Source of the DNA: Carallia brachiata
Taxonomy: Eukaryota; Streptophyta; Magnoliopsida; Malpighiales; Rhizophoraceae
Length of the DNA: 64,000 nt
Assembly (NCBI GenBank): GCA_021464245.1
Contig: JADCRB010000078.1
Location: 372,001 to 436,000, forward strand
Direction of reading: 5' to 3'
The notes beneath the pieces are model-generated. The model saw only the letters and a program-made list of their open reading frames with translations, had not been told where the DNA came from and did not search any database. Within the stretch, counting starts at the first letter, position 1. Every line of letters begins with the position of its first letter. The translations under genes and the position numbers were made by a program. This document shows, piece by piece, positions 21,030-33,049 of this stretch.

Positions 21030-23024
21030 ATGACAGTCAGCAATTCCTCCTTTAAGGTTTGTTGCACTTTGCATAAATATATGCACCTATAGAGCTGCAT
21101 TTGCTTCTGTATTCCTTCTTTCAGCTTCTTTCTCACAGAGTTCAAATAACAAGCAAGCAAATTACTTTAATGGGACTTGAGCTTAGAGCCACAATTTTCA
21201 TGGCAGATAATATTGGGTTCGTCGTCCATGGCTCGCCGGCGAATTCTTGCTGAGATGGGTTATGAGTTCTCTATTATGGTAACATTGCCATATAGCTTAT
21301 CTTCGTTGGCCTTTTTCTTACAAGAAATACTAGATATTAACATTTATATTGAGTCATTCGACAATTCAAATTTAAAAAATAAATAAATAAATAAATTATT
21401 AAATATCGTTCAATGAACTGTGACTACTTTATTATTAGTTAAGGTTAAACTGCGTAATAAAGCTATTTTCCTATTTAGATGTCAGGTTATGCGCTATAAA
21501 TATTATAAATGCTTCTGATTTAGAGTGCAGACATAGATGAGAAAAGCATAAGGAAAGACAAGCCAGAGGAATTGGTGATGGCTCTAGCTGAGGCAAAGGT
21601 TTTACCTCTTTACTCTTAGCAATAACAGTTTTCAGCCTAAAATGCCTGTGTTATGATATCCACTTGGGCAATTATCAATTTATGCTAAACAACATTAAGT
21701 GGCTACAGCCTGCTTTGTTCTGTTCAGCTTGCTTTACCTCTGCTGAGACCTTAGTTCCATAGCTGAAGTAGAATTTGGGTCTTAATGTTGAGGTGATTCT
21801 GTATTATTTCACAAGTTGTATTGAGTTTGTGCTGGAATCTTTCTCTCTCTCTCTCTCTTAAGGCGGATGCCATCATAGCAAGGCTGCAAAATGCTCGTAA
21901 AGTGGAAGAGGACTCTTGTCCAACATTGCTAATTACTGCAGACACAGTATGCTTCAATTTCGTTTATTCCAACTTCTGATCTCTTCTCATTTCAGCAGCA
22001 TAAATTTATGTACCAAAATTCTAGTTGCTAAAACTGTTAGGAAGAATGGGCAATGGCACACGGTCTTTGTTCACTAACTAAAAGATTGATGACAGCCATA
22101 TGTTTTGTTACAACAGATTCTGCTTCCTCAAATAGCCAGCAGCTTATGTGTTCCTTTTTCTTTATGTATGTTAGTGGTCTGCAACTAGTAGGACCATGTT
22201 TTAGAAAATAAAATTGTCATTTGGTCTCCTTGTTGGCCATCCATCTTATTTGAGCTATTTCTTGCTGCTAAATCTTATGAATGCTGAGGTGGTGGTGTAT
22301 GAAGGGACGGTGAGAGAAAAGCCACTCAACAAGAAAGAGGCACGAAAGTTCATCCAAGGTTTGCTTAATGGACTTTCTACTTTCCTCCGTTTTTCACAAT
22401 GTTCAATCTTGATTTACTGGCCGTATGCCTATTGGTTGCAAGACTACTCCAGAAGTCATGCAGCAGTTGTAGGTTCTGTACTTGTAACCAACCTATCAAC
22501 GGGAACAAGGAAAGGAGCATGGGAGCGAGCAGAGGTACTTCTAAGTTGCAGTTGAATCAGCCTGGATATTACTATATAGAGTAGTAATTAATTGGTTTCT
22601 CGGTCAAAAGAGATAGCTAACGGTTCAAGCCCAAAATTTTGGCATGTCAAAAGATGTTAGTCCCAGATTAAACTTACTGATCAACCTTTGTCAGTATGGA
22701 ACCTTAAGTAAATCCAAATGCTGACAGCTGTTCTGTTTATATAAGTTGGTGACATGATATGTATGGTGCTTAGAAAATAAATCTTGATTTCATGAACCAG
22801 GTTTATTTCCACGAGATACCAGATATGGTGATTGACAGCCTGGTAAAATTCGTCTGCACATATTATTGAATTGAATTCTGGAGCATGACTACGTAGTGAA
22901 TATTGCTTATAGATTCTCTTTGTTTGCAATCATGTGTGCTTAGATTGAAGAAGGAATTACACTCAATGTTGCTGGGGGTCTCATGCTGGAACATCCACTC
23001 ACATCTCGCTTTGTTGAAGCAGTG

Positions 23025-23065
<41 letters not shown>

Positions 23066-23606
23066 CTCCCTCTATCCCCACTTCCTCGTAATGTTTTTCA
23101 TGAGGAACCAATATCACCCCTGAAAGAGTTTCTTACTGTGAAACCTTGACATCGGCTTGGATTTACAGCCTTCTTTCTTATGCTTTGACATAGTTTCCTG
23201 ACCCTCCTCTCAGAAGTCTTACTACAATGAAGCTCTATTTGTGTTTTCAGCTTTTATACAGAGAACCACAAGATGTAGTTAGTCATGTTGTATCTAATTT
23301 TACTGCCCATTTCGTTGAAATATAATAACTACAGGTACCTTATGGCTTCTTCTTTTCATTGTTTCCACTTTCCTGGTCCATGAGAAAGACTGAAATGATC
23401 TTGGTTTCATCTTCCATGATGCCATGTACAAGAGCTTGACACTTCCCTGCCTGCAGTGAAATTGTTTGAGTCATGGTTCCCCACAAATTCCTTTTTGTTC
23501 TAACAAAAGCATCAACTTTTATTTTGTGCAGGTGGGGAATACTGATACGGTGATGGGACTTTCGAAACCTCTGACTGAAAAATTGTTTGCAGAAACCTTG
23601 TATTAA
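21030..23606 (+). CDS. Maf-like nucleoside triphosphate pyrophosphatase, 9 exons
   Basis: Exons are 21030-21056, 21207-21278, 21524-21598, 21863-21946, 22289-22358, 22443-22534, 22801-22842, 22944-23024 and 23532-23606. They join in frame to 205 residues, the normal Maf length. The first exon holds only nine codons (MTVSNSSFK). The next begins IILGSSSMARRR (residues 10-21), the Ser/Arg substrate-binding loop of Maf/HAM1 enzymes. Then come DIDEK (36-40), the catalytic ITADT (82-86, Asp85) and VMGLSKPLTEKL near the end. Family members hydrolyse dTTP, UTP or modified nucleotides to monophosphate plus pyrophosphate, a house-cleaning role. An upstream ATG at 21169 is out of frame and lies in intron 1. 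Exon 8's donor (gtg|gtcgcc) is weak and runs straight into a CT repeat; intron 3 ends in another CT repeat. Confidence 0.92.
21842..21859 (+). repeat. CT microsatellite at the Maf exon 4 acceptor
   Basis: A pure TC run forms the polypyrimidine tract immediately before 'taag|gcg', the start of exon 4. Confidence 0.9.
23030..23063 (+). repeat. CT microsatellite just after the Maf exon 8 donor
   Basis: About sixteen CT units start five bases after the exon 8 / intron 8 junction at 23024/23025. Confidence 0.9.
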
Positions 23607-24962
23607 TGTGTGAACTGTGAGATGGATCTACTGACATTGGATATCATGGCATAATTTTTCATGATCACAGCTTGAAATGTACCCAGGCACTGGTTGGCAG
23701 ACGGCTCGATCGACCACTCGAATTCTCACTGGTTCCAATATAGCTTAGTTAATTCTTGCCTTGTAAGCTAAACTTGCTACTAGTAGAGGATTAATAGCTT
23801 AAGTTGTTCAACAGATGTTATTCATTAGACAATAACAATCTTAAATTTAAACCTGTCTTGCTGCTCTTGGTTAGTTATGTTCAAGCGCGAATTAAGATGT
23901 AAATTCAATCATACTGATGAGGAGTTTCTATTCTAAACCTTATCTTCTTACCTATTTTAGTTTGTTAACATAAAGTCAAGGTTTTGACATAGAGGGATTT
24001 CAACATCGATCTTCAACTAGTGAATAAATGTTTGTTTCGGGTGTACTAGTTTTTGGATTATGATTAACTAGAAGTGTCAAATGAACCAAGTTTGATGAAT
24101 TCTCGTCTTCTAATCATATTGAGTTAAGGTAATTCCGAGACAATCGGTTTGGGGTTTTTAAAGGTTGGATTCGAAAACTAAGATTTTTGTGTTGGGGTCA
24201 ATTCCTGGAAATATGTCATAACAATTATTGATAGTTAGGGGGAAAAAAAAACCAACAACAACATAATACATATTACATTTTTCGAGTTTAAAACTATTTG
24301 AACTGACTCTATCCTAGCTTGGAAGATTTCAACAACTTACGGTTCAAAAATTAAATATAGGAAGGTTTGTCTTTGAAACATCCACAAGACTACTAGTAAC
24401 ATAAAATATTTCTGAAAAATTATGTACAGACGGATTAGCTGTCCACATGATAATAATTACAACAAATAATTAGATAATTAGCGAACAAGGTGCTGAACTT
24501 TTGGTTCTTTCGTATGATTATTTCTCATTTTTATACTACAAAAAAAGAATTAGATTATTTTTTTGAACAGAAAGAATTAATGATTTAAAACCTTTGAAAT
24601 GAGAAATTCTAATGAAATAAATATTTTTGACCAAATCCCAAGTTTCGATCTGGAGATTGCTAAAAGTTTAGAGTGTAATAGATCGGTTACTTTAGAAATG
24701 AGAGCCTAGGCGATGACGCTATCAAAGTAAAATTAGTAAAAATCGCCCCATTAACCTTTCAAATTTGAAGTACCTTTACTTTGGAGGAAAAGAAAATTTT
24801 TCTTTTTATTACAAAGAAAGCCTGAAAGGCTATAAAAACCAGGATTAAAAATTTTTAACAATTTATTCTAATTAATTGCGTTAAAAAGCACTGTGAAGTG
24901 AAGTTTATTTTGTACATAAAATGCTAAAAAAAATTGCAATTTTGCCCATAAAGAGATTACCA
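23607..24962. other. Maf 3' region and intergenic DNA
   Basis: The 3' UTR probably occupies the first few hundred bases. The rest is AT-rich, with no coding signal and no repeat I can delimit. Confidence 0.5.
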
Positions 24963-24994
24963 AAACCCTCACAAAATTGTTTGGTCCAAACCCT
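24963..24994 (+). promoter_or_regulatory. Two telo-box-like AAACCCT motifs upstream of mitochondrial L6
   Basis: AAACCCT occurs at 24963-24969 and 24988-24994, about 770 bases upstream of the L6 start codon but only about 100-150 bases before the probable first (non-coding) exon. Telo-boxes are known to be enriched in plant ribosomal-protein promoters. Function here is inference. Confidence 0.5.
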
Positions 24995-25736
24995 TACGTA
25001 AGACCTAGAGAAGAAGCAGAGCAGAGCAGCTTCCGTCGCTCCTCTCTCCCAACCAATCCCCAGATTGCATTTGGTTGAGATTTGTGATTCGGCGGCTGAT
25101 TCAACTCTCATACACACTTCGGCAAAAGTTGCTTCGTCTGGGGTATAACTTTATGCTCTTCTTTCTCTGTTCGTCAGTGAAACCCTTTTACCCTTCTGTT
25201 TTCCCCCCTTTTGTTTTCTGTATACTGAGCTCTCTGTCTGTGGAATTGAAAAACGCAATCTTTCTGTTCATGTTGAACCAATTTACATACCTCATTTTTA
25301 GGTTCTCAAACATATTCCCAGTTTTCCCAATTTTATTTCATATATATGCGTGTGTATGTATAGAATAGGAGGTGGTCAGATCTTAGAGCAATTATTGATG
25401 GATGGAACAATGAATTTGTGCCTCTCGGTACAATTTCTGTTGAAATTGCTACTATCCCATTTAAGCCAAAGGAACAATTTCGACCCAAGATCCCAACTTT
25501 CAAGCTGTTTCTATCGAGAACACTGAATTGACTCTTGCAAGACACATTTGTCTTTTGTAAAATTTTCAGTTTCATTGATTCTGTAGCGTACATCTAACCT
25601 TTCTTCGACTCTGTTGGAGTTTCGTGGACTGAGGCGCCCTTTAAGTTAGTAATTAACACCCATTAAGGGTTAGATTTTAAAATTAATGTTGCTTGTTTTT
25701 CTTACGGATTTCAGGTGATTAATTGGCTAAACGATA

Positions 25737-26045
25737 ATGGAAGCCAGATTCTTTCGCTTTCTTAAGATTGTGGGGGTTGGATACAAAGCCAGGGCCGAAG
25801 CAGAAGGTCGGCTCTTATTTCTCAAATTGGGATACAGTCATGAGGTTGAACTCACTGTTCCTCCTGCTGTACGGGTGTTCTGCTTCAAAAACAACATACT
25901 TTGCTGCACTGGAATTGACAAGCAAAGGGTGCACCAGTTTGCTGCTTCTGTTCGTAGCTGCAAGCCTCCCGAAGTTTACAAAGGCAAAGGTATAATGTAT
26001 ATTGATGAAGTGATAAAGAAGAAGCAAGGGAAAAAGACAAAATGA
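25737..26045 (+). CDS. RPL6: Large ribosomal subunit protein uL6, mitochondrial
   Basis: This single coding exon gives 102 residues: MEARFFRFLKIVGVGYKARA at the start and EVYKGKGIMYIDEVIKKKQG near the end. The latter is the uL6 C-terminal signature (P-E-x-Y-K-G-K-G-I). The protein is about half the size of bacterial L6 and matches the short nuclear-encoded mitochondrial form of plants (Arabidopsis At2g18400 type). There it sits at the base of the factor-binding stalk of the mitochondrial large subunit. No separate presequence is visible. A 5'-UTR intron is likely: donor near 25143 (ctggg|gtata), acceptor at 25713-25714 (tttcag|gtg), 22 bases before the ATG. Telo-box motifs lie upstream. Confidence 0.92.
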   Translation: MEARFFRFLKIVGVGYKARAEAEGRLLFLKLGYSHEVELTVPPAVRVFCFKNNILCCTGIDKQRVHQFAASVRSCKPPEVYKGKGIMYIDEVIKKKQGKKTK

Positions 26046-26199
26046 ACATGATGGTGGTAGTAAAATTGTTGCCTGCTTCATGGTGCGAAGTAGATTGCTT
26101 CATTCTGTAAATCCGTGCTTGTTTTGTGAGCTCAAATCGGGGGAATTTTTGTAATTGGCACGGCATATCAACCTGTTAGACTTGTTTAATAATATATAA

Positions 26200-26740
26200 T
26201 TGTGGAATTCGCCACTTGAAACTGAGCAATGCCTTCTGTTTCTTCCAAAGGCTTTTTTATTATCAGATATTGGATGCTGTTATGTCCTTGAATTGTTGAA
26301 TTTGAAGCAATATTTTGTTGATCACAATTAGTTTCTACTAAACTTGTTAGAAACGGTGAAAGTTACGGAACTGGTTTCTCTAACTAAGCTGCACAGCATG
26401 AATAATGCTGTGGTTCTTGAACCTCTGGTCAGAGTGTCAGACTCGTATTGAAATTTCGAGGGTCCAGGAATGCGCCCCCATTGCCATGCTAGCAGACTGG
26501 AAAATTACCATAAGAACGCGTTGAGCCGTTGTCTTGCCAGGCACATCTGGCCTGGTGGACGATCAAACAAATCAAACAGGAAGAAGTCCAATAAATGACA
26601 AACAGGAAACAATGGTGCTTTAAAGAACCTATTCCTTTAGAAGATAAAGAAGCTCCATGTTGAAATCATCAATCCTTCAAAGGTGGGAGGCGTCAACAAG
26701 CCAAACCAAGTCATCAGTTTGCTCAAAGTAATCCTTTCAG
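26200..26740. other. Intergenic DNA, no gene seen
   Basis: Mixed sequence follows the L6 3' UTR. Around 26420-26470 'ggtcagagtgtcagactcg' is faintly tRNA-like but cannot be folded convincingly. Confidence 0.4.
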
Positions 26741-26742
26741 CA

Positions 26743-26850
26743 AGATTTTTTTTTTTTTTTGGCACTAAAATAGTTAGTGGTTAATGTGTTAGGTGTTAGC
26801 AAGAAAGAGAGCTGGTGAGTCCAAAGACACTGGAGAATACACGGTATCCC
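26743..26850 (-). repeat. Poly(T)-headed dispersed repeat, copy 1
   Basis: A T-run (about 26746-26760) is followed by 'actaaaatagttagtggtta'. A sister copy at about 60455-60545 reads 'ctaaaatggttagtggtcaa' after its own T-run. Read on the minus strand, both are A-tailed retroelement 3' ends. Confidence 0.55.
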
Positions 26851-27211
26851 AAAGAGATAAAGCCCCAAATGCCACTTTGTGTGTGTGTGTTTTTTTTGTT
26901 TGAAAGGGACAAAACCCCAAAGAGTTGAACTTCTAATTCCGTCCCTCACCTTCATGGGCAGGTGGCAATCTAGGCAAAGCCTGGATGGTTCCTCCAATAG
27001 ATCTTATTTTTCTCTGGCCCAACATCCCATATATTCAAAGTATACCTGCCATGCCAATTGCCAGGCAACAAAATAAACAGCGCCCATGTGTAATCGGGCA
27101 TGGAGTGCAATAAGACTGCACCGCATACCAATTGCTAATTATTGGAATTGGATCAATTGGAATTTAAAGACAAAGCAAGAAAAAGAGAAGAAAACACAAG
27201 CCAAAGCTATT

Positions 27212-27250
27212 TGTCTCAAAGACTTTTTTTTAATTCAATGTCTCAAAGAC
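27212..27250. repeat. 12-bp direct repeats flanking an 8-T insert
   Basis: 'tgtctcaaagac' occurs at 27212-27223 and again at 27239-27250. The 15 bases between are eight T's plus 'aattcaa'. This looks like a target-site duplication around a drastically 5'-truncated antisense retro-insertion. Confidence 0.6.
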
Positions 27251-27430
27251 CTTTTTTTTTTTTTTTGGTCAGTAGTCAGACTAACTATGAGCCTATACTT
27301 AGACACACAGGAGAGGAGAGGTGTCGCCTGCGTAGAGGTTCGAACCTCTTCATGGGTGGTGGGGGGCTAACGCCCACCCACCGTCCAAGATAATCTTGGC
27401 GGCACAGAAGGCGGCAGATTCGCTGACAGA
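27251..27430 (-). repeat. Poly(T)-headed SINE-like repeat
   Basis: A T-run at 27252-27266 is followed by a GC-richer segment carrying 'gaggttcgaacctc' (about 27336-27349), a perfect pol III B-box core inside a small palindrome. This fits a tRNA-derived SINE read on the minus strand. Its 5' end is not defined. Confidence 0.45.
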
Positions 27431-28120
27431 AGGATATCCCTGGCCCAAACTCAGAACGTTTTGGGAACACAAGTGGCCCGAATACTTCGCCAAATCCTAT
27501 CTGGTTCGGCCGTGGGGGCTATTTAGTCTTGATTTTAGGTATACACATGGCCCAAATCGTTCATGACATTCTCAGTGTAAGTGGGCTCTAACTGCCCATA
27601 AAGAGGTTTTTTTTTTTTGTAGTCATCTGTAGGACTAATGGTCTCAAGTTCAATACCTAGTCGGAGCAATTCTACCAAGTGTAGTGGAAGCGAACAGAGG
27701 CAACCAACAGGGAGGGCAAACTCTTTTGGATTTATATATGACTTTATTTGTACCCTATATTCGCAATACTTTTTAACAAAATTGTGAGACGTCACTTTTA
27801 CTTTTTATATTTTTACACCAAAATAAAAATTCTAAGTAGCACATGACATATTAGTTCCCGGCCAGAGTAACGAGATTATTATATTTTTGTTATTCCATAT
27901 GAAAATCTGATAGATTTAGATTCCATATGTTTGATATTATCTGTTTGAAAATCCTAAATATCACATGCCTCTCTCACTAAACTTTAGGTATTCAGTTAGT
28001 TTTAATCTAATTTCATTTAAGTATTGTCTAAACTGACGCCACTGCAGGAAAAGACATAAATACAGAGAGTTGTTTTATTTCTTTTGGGCACAGAGCTACA
28101 GTAAGCCCAACGTACTTAAA
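27431..28120. other. Repeat-rich intergenic DNA
   Basis: Another T-run (27608-27619) heads 'gtagtcatctgtaggactaa' and 'tctcaagttcaatacc', possibly a further SINE fragment. No gene is seen. Confidence 0.4.
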
Positions 28121-28126
28121 GATTAA

Positions 28127-28690
28127 GGTGTTTATGATTCAATTAATTGAATGAAACGTTCATAATTATTTTTGAATTAAAATTTTGGTTATGTAAAATT
28201 TAAAAGTATTCACAAACTGAAAATTTGATTAACTGAAAATTTCAGTTTGATTTCGATTAATTGTTTGGTTAACTAAATTTAATAACAGAAAAATTTAAAA
28301 ATTATAATCTAAATGTAAAAAAAAAAATATATTTTTGATATATATATATTTTAAAAATTATAACTATCATTATATAAAAAAAAATAAGTAATTATTTGAG
28401 ATAAAATAATATTCTATCAACATTTATTTATTAACAATTATTGTGTTAGTAACATTTTTTATTAATTAGAAAAAAATATACATATATATATATATGTGTG
28501 TGTGGAATAGTATTTTAGTTCGATTCGGTTAACTACAGTTTTTTAATATGAAATTAAAACTAAATTATAAATTTTATTTTTTTTCGGTTAGGTTAACTGA
28601 TTATAACATCAGTTTGATCGAATGAAAATTTAATTCAGTTCAATTTAATATTTTTAGTTAATTGAAAATATTAATTTTTTTGAATACCCT
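28127..28690. mobile_element. Possible non-autonomous transposon with 'ggttaact' subterminal motifs
   Basis: The left end 'aaggtgtttatgattcaatt' loosely mirrors the right end, whose complement reads 'tagggtattcaaaaaaatta'. Inside, 'ggttaact' and 'cagtttgat' recur on both strands. The TIRs are imperfect and the ends are estimates. Confidence 0.4.
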
Positions 28691-28699
28691 ACTTAGAGG

Positions 28700-31690
28700 A
28701 GACAATTAAAGGTTAACATTATCCCTTAGACATAATACATTAATATACTGCCAGAATCTTTATCTTCCATAGGCCGGCTCATGACTTATGTGGGATTCTT
28801 TTTCGAACTCCCCTTGGACAAACGTAAGACATATAAGAACACGTAGTAATATAAAATAGTAGATGATTAAATTTAAAATTAAAAAGTAATTATTAAACAT
28901 TATTAAATAAATTATTTATCTACTCGCACATGCTCTTTACCAAATATTGGTCTATGGTACTATTGTAGATTGTGGTTTAATGATAAACACTAAATGTTCT
29001 AAGAGTAAAGTCTCGAACTTAAATTTTACCAAGACTTGCAGTAGAGTTATACTTACTACTTACGCATGTTTTAGTATTGTGCCTATCATAACCATTTAAA
29101 AGCAGTAATAAAACTATCAAAACGTTGACCTCTGTTTTTCTTTTTTTTTTTTTTATGAAAAGAAAAATGTTGGTCTTCAGTTCTTTCACTTCTTTGTTTT
29201 GTCCTTTTCTTTTCTCTAGCCATTAGCTAAAAATTACTACTTTATTAGTGTTATCTTCCAAAGAAGAACCGGTCAACATAAGATCACTAGACCAATCCCA
29301 AACCATTGCACGCCCACATGCTTAAAAAAGAAAATTTAAATGAGATATCTCAAATCTTCGTGAGACAAACTTTTTATTTTGATCTAACTGCTAAGTATAA
29401 TTTATTAGCTACTAAATTTACAATTTGAAATGAAATTTTAAGTTTAAATCACATACCTCACTTACAATTAAAATGCCACTCCCAAAACGATTGAACTGAT
29501 AATTTCTGAAAAATTAAAAATAATAAATAAATAAAAAAACATTCCATTTGTATGTTGCTTTTGAAGTGTGTAACTCAAAAAGTACAGTTAGTGTAAGCCT
29601 TTTTTTTACAAAAAAAATACATATATTGTAGATACATAAATCATTACAGTATATATGTAGATTATGGACGGGATTATCTATTATTTTCTCTTTTAATTTT
29701 TTTTATAAGTAAAATTTATTATTTAAATACTGATAAAACTGAATAAATTTTCTCAATTTTAATGTTAATATTAACAAATTTTAAATTAAATATTAATCAA
29801 TATAATTTTATCTACTTAAAAAAAAAAAAAAACACGAACAGATAGAATCATCGCGTCAATGCTGAAAATACGCACCGACTAGCAACTACCGCTTTAGATC
29901 GCCTGCAAGCTTATTTTCAAACACACAATATTACATGCAAGCACGACACGTGGCACCTTGGCAGTGAGGGCACTAGGATTAACAATTATTAGGTCTAGAC
30001 TAGATATGGTCTGCTCAATGCTTGCATCAGGAAAACCCAAACCAAGCGGGTCCCACAAAATCCAACGAGCCACGTAATATCATGATTAATAAGGACGAAA
30101 ACGGCGTCCATCTTATTTTGTCGATTTGTTTTGAGATGGGGCTTCAGGCGGTGAAACTTTGCGTAGGTGTTGGATTATTAAGCAAAAATCCCTTAGTTCC
30201 ATTCTATCTTAAATATTATTTTAAGTGGTTTTAATTTTTTAGTTAAAAATATAATTAAGAATTTAATTTTACTTTACTCATTTTCATTTTTTTAATATAA
30301 ATTTAACTGGAATAATAGTTTAGTTTAATAGTATTTAATAATTTATCTTTTTTTTTTTTTTTATGAATATAATTATATAATAATTTATACCACTTTATAA
30401 TTATTTTAAAATTTCTTAAATGAAATCATCTATTGTCAAATTTATAACAAGGACAAAAATGACACAATTAATTTAATTTTACATTTCACCGATAAGGTCG
30501 GTCTATTTAACAAATTCAGCGTACAATATTTTGCATATTTGTAAGACATGGATGGAAGGGCCGAGCGCACTAACGCGGATATTAATCGAGTGGGGCATTA
30601 ACGTGATTCGTTATGATAAAAAAAAAAAAAAACCCTTTGGAAAATAAAGAAAAGGTAAAATTTGATGAATATAAAATTAATATGTGAGATTTATATGATT
30701 AAATTATAAAAAATTTATTAAATTTTAAAAAATAAATAAATTATTAAATTAATTATTTATTTTTTATATACTATAAATTACATATATATATAATAGTGTT
30801 AAAAAAAATCCTGCACGGTCCAAAGTAGTTTTATGTGCTCATTGACCTCGATTTGAAGTCGCTGTTGTCTATGCGTTCAAAAAGTATGCAGTGCTATTTA
30901 TTTAAAACTCGATGCTATTTATTTCCTACTCTCGCTGGGAAATGTTACTTCTTTGAGTGCTCGTGTCACCGTGTGATGAGTGATGTTCGGATTCGAATAT
31001 TTGCATAGGAGGGGCAGAAGTCGATTTTGATCCATGACATTTTGCCTTCTTGTGGTTTGTATTCACGTGATTCCACTGCCGCGATGAGTACTCGTTTAAT
31101 TAATAGTATAAATAATAACGATTTATCGTGACTTAATTAAAAATTTTAAATTTAAATTTTTAAAAATATGATCGTATTAAATATTTATTAAAAAATTTTT
31201 ATTATCTTTTAAAATCATGTTCAGATCAATTCAAATTAATCAGTTTATTAAACTAAATACCGAACAATTTCAAATAAAAAAAAATCACTTTTAATACTCG
31301 TGTCAGCAAGCGCTGAAATTGGTTATACCACAATTATACTTTATTATAGATAAATAAGATTATATAAATATATTTAATAAATTATATAAAAAATATATTA
31401 TTAATTTAATAATATTTAATAATTTATATATTATTTTTAATTTTTAAATTTAAAATATTTTTCATAATTAAACAATTTATATTACTGTATATTATCTTCC
31501 TTCCACAGTTAAAGGCTAAAGAAGTTTTTCTGATTATGGATTGCGAAATTGACCCATTGGATGGCCTACATCGACTTGCGGATTGAAGAGCTGCTGGCAG
31601 AAAACGCACGACTGAAAAGACATAAAGGAGTGTATTATTAACCTCATCCCAATCTCTCCTCGATCGAGAGAGGGCTGCAAATTTTGTCAC
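28700..31690. other. AT-rich intergenic DNA, no gene seen
   Basis: A G-box-like 'gacacgtggc' occurs at 29946-29955, but no gene clearly starts downstream. The open frame at 30022-30234 lacks recognisable features. At 31561-31650 a short frame (MAYIDLRIEELLAENARLKR) looks coiled-coil-like but is only 25 codons. Confidence 0.45.
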
Positions 31691-31694
31691 TCAT

Positions 31695-31880
31695 GCGTAT
31701 AGCTGTTCATAAACTGCTCAACCCGCTATAAATCGTTCAATTCGTACCATTTCAACCCGTATTCGTTAAAATTGTCAAGAAAAAAATTAATTATAATTTT
31801 TATTTTTTTAAAACTGCCAAAGGTAAATTGGTAACGATTTTAAAATTTTAAAAACCGCGGTTAATTGATTCAATCTGCCC

Positions 31881-31919
<39 letters not shown>

Positions 31920-32650
31920 GCATATAAAATGTGATCTAATTTGATTATATTTTTGTTGTATTAGAGATTTATTTGTTTTCATTATACATGTTATCTCGTT
32001 TTTATTGTTCTTTGCAATAATAAATTTAAAATTTTGTGTGCAATTAGGTATTTAAAGATATTGTTACTTTGATCTAACGAATTTATAACTATTAGATTAC
32101 TGAAATAAATTGACTATATTTTTAATTATATTTTCTTATTCTTTGTATCAGGTTTATAGTGATGTTTAATTTTTCTCTACTAGGTAGCTAACTTTGATAA
32201 GAAGATTTAAAAACAAAATAGTAAAGAAGTGATACAATCTCAGACTTTAATTGTAGTAATAATAAGGAAATTTTTCAATGGTAGAGAAAAATTAGGAAAA
32301 TATTAGTTGTTTATTTATTTTTTACGCATAAACTATCTTTTATTACCGTAACTTACTTTGAAATTTGATAAATGTCTACTAATTCATTTAATTTTTTTGA
32401 TTAAATATTTAATTAATGCATTCAAATTTCTCCTCAAATAAAAAAAAATCAAAAGTTAAGTTGCATAATCAACAAAACCGCTCAAACCGCCCAAACCAAT
32501 CCGCCATTTAGTGGATTGGTTTGGACGGTTTGGACAGTTGGCGGATTGATTACGGTTTAAAATTTTCAAACCGTCACTATAACGGTTTAGTTGCAATTTT
32601 TTCTTATAAACCGTCCAATCTGATCCGCGAGTACCCCAACTCATGGGACA
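31695..32650. mobile_element. Candidate hAT-like element with AAACCG subterminal repeats
   Basis: The region 32470-32620 is dense in 'aaaccg' and its complement 'cggttt' (for example 'caaaaccgctcaaaccgccc' at 32473-32492). A weaker cluster lies at 31705-31880 ('ctcaacccgc', 'aaaaaccgcgg'). Subterminal motif clusters flanking an AT-rich middle suggest one non-autonomous element. The termini are not proven. An (AT)n tract sits at about 31889-31916. Confidence 0.35.
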
Positions 32651-32832
32651 TCCGATAATATTAGAGTGATACGGAATCAATTTGTACGATTCTACAACGA
32701 CGCGCACAAATTGTGGGGCTGCATAATTTTACAATTTACATTAATTTCGTATTTGCAATCTAAAAGGTTTTTTTTTTTTTTGTCTCTCTAATTAAGTTCA
32801 TGAGAGCTGGCCAACTACATACATTTTATATC

Positions 32833-33045
32833 GTGGACACTGGTACGTCATCAGATAATTTAATAGTTAAATAGTACTTATATTATAATTAATAATACAT
32901 TTTTCTATAATTACAATCAAAAAATGTGCATAAAAAATAGTTATAATTTTTTTTATACATCTTATTATTATAGTTGAACAAAATATAATATTTATTAAAG
33001 TATAGACATTATTTAACTACCAACCGTCTGACCATCTAACATTTC
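32833..33045. mobile_element. Hairpin MITE with ~100-bp inverted repeats
   Basis: The left arm contains 'atttaatagttaaatagtac' and 'ctataattacaatcaaaaaa'; the complement of the right arm contains 'ggttggtagttaaataatgt' and 'ctataataataagatgtata'. The two arms pair over nearly the whole element. The ends resemble those of the MITE at 44539-44729 ('tggtca...agataattta'). Confidence 0.6.
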
Positions 33046-33049
33046 CGTT

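Noticed and set aside
21169..21386. Use of the ATG at 21169 as the Maf start
   Set aside because: That frame does not enter the Maf core. The alternative in-frame TTG has an in-frame stop just upstream, whereas the 21030 exon gives a family-like start.
26420..26470. Possible tRNA gene
   Set aside because: No acceptor stem pairing and no proper B box; only a chance similarity.
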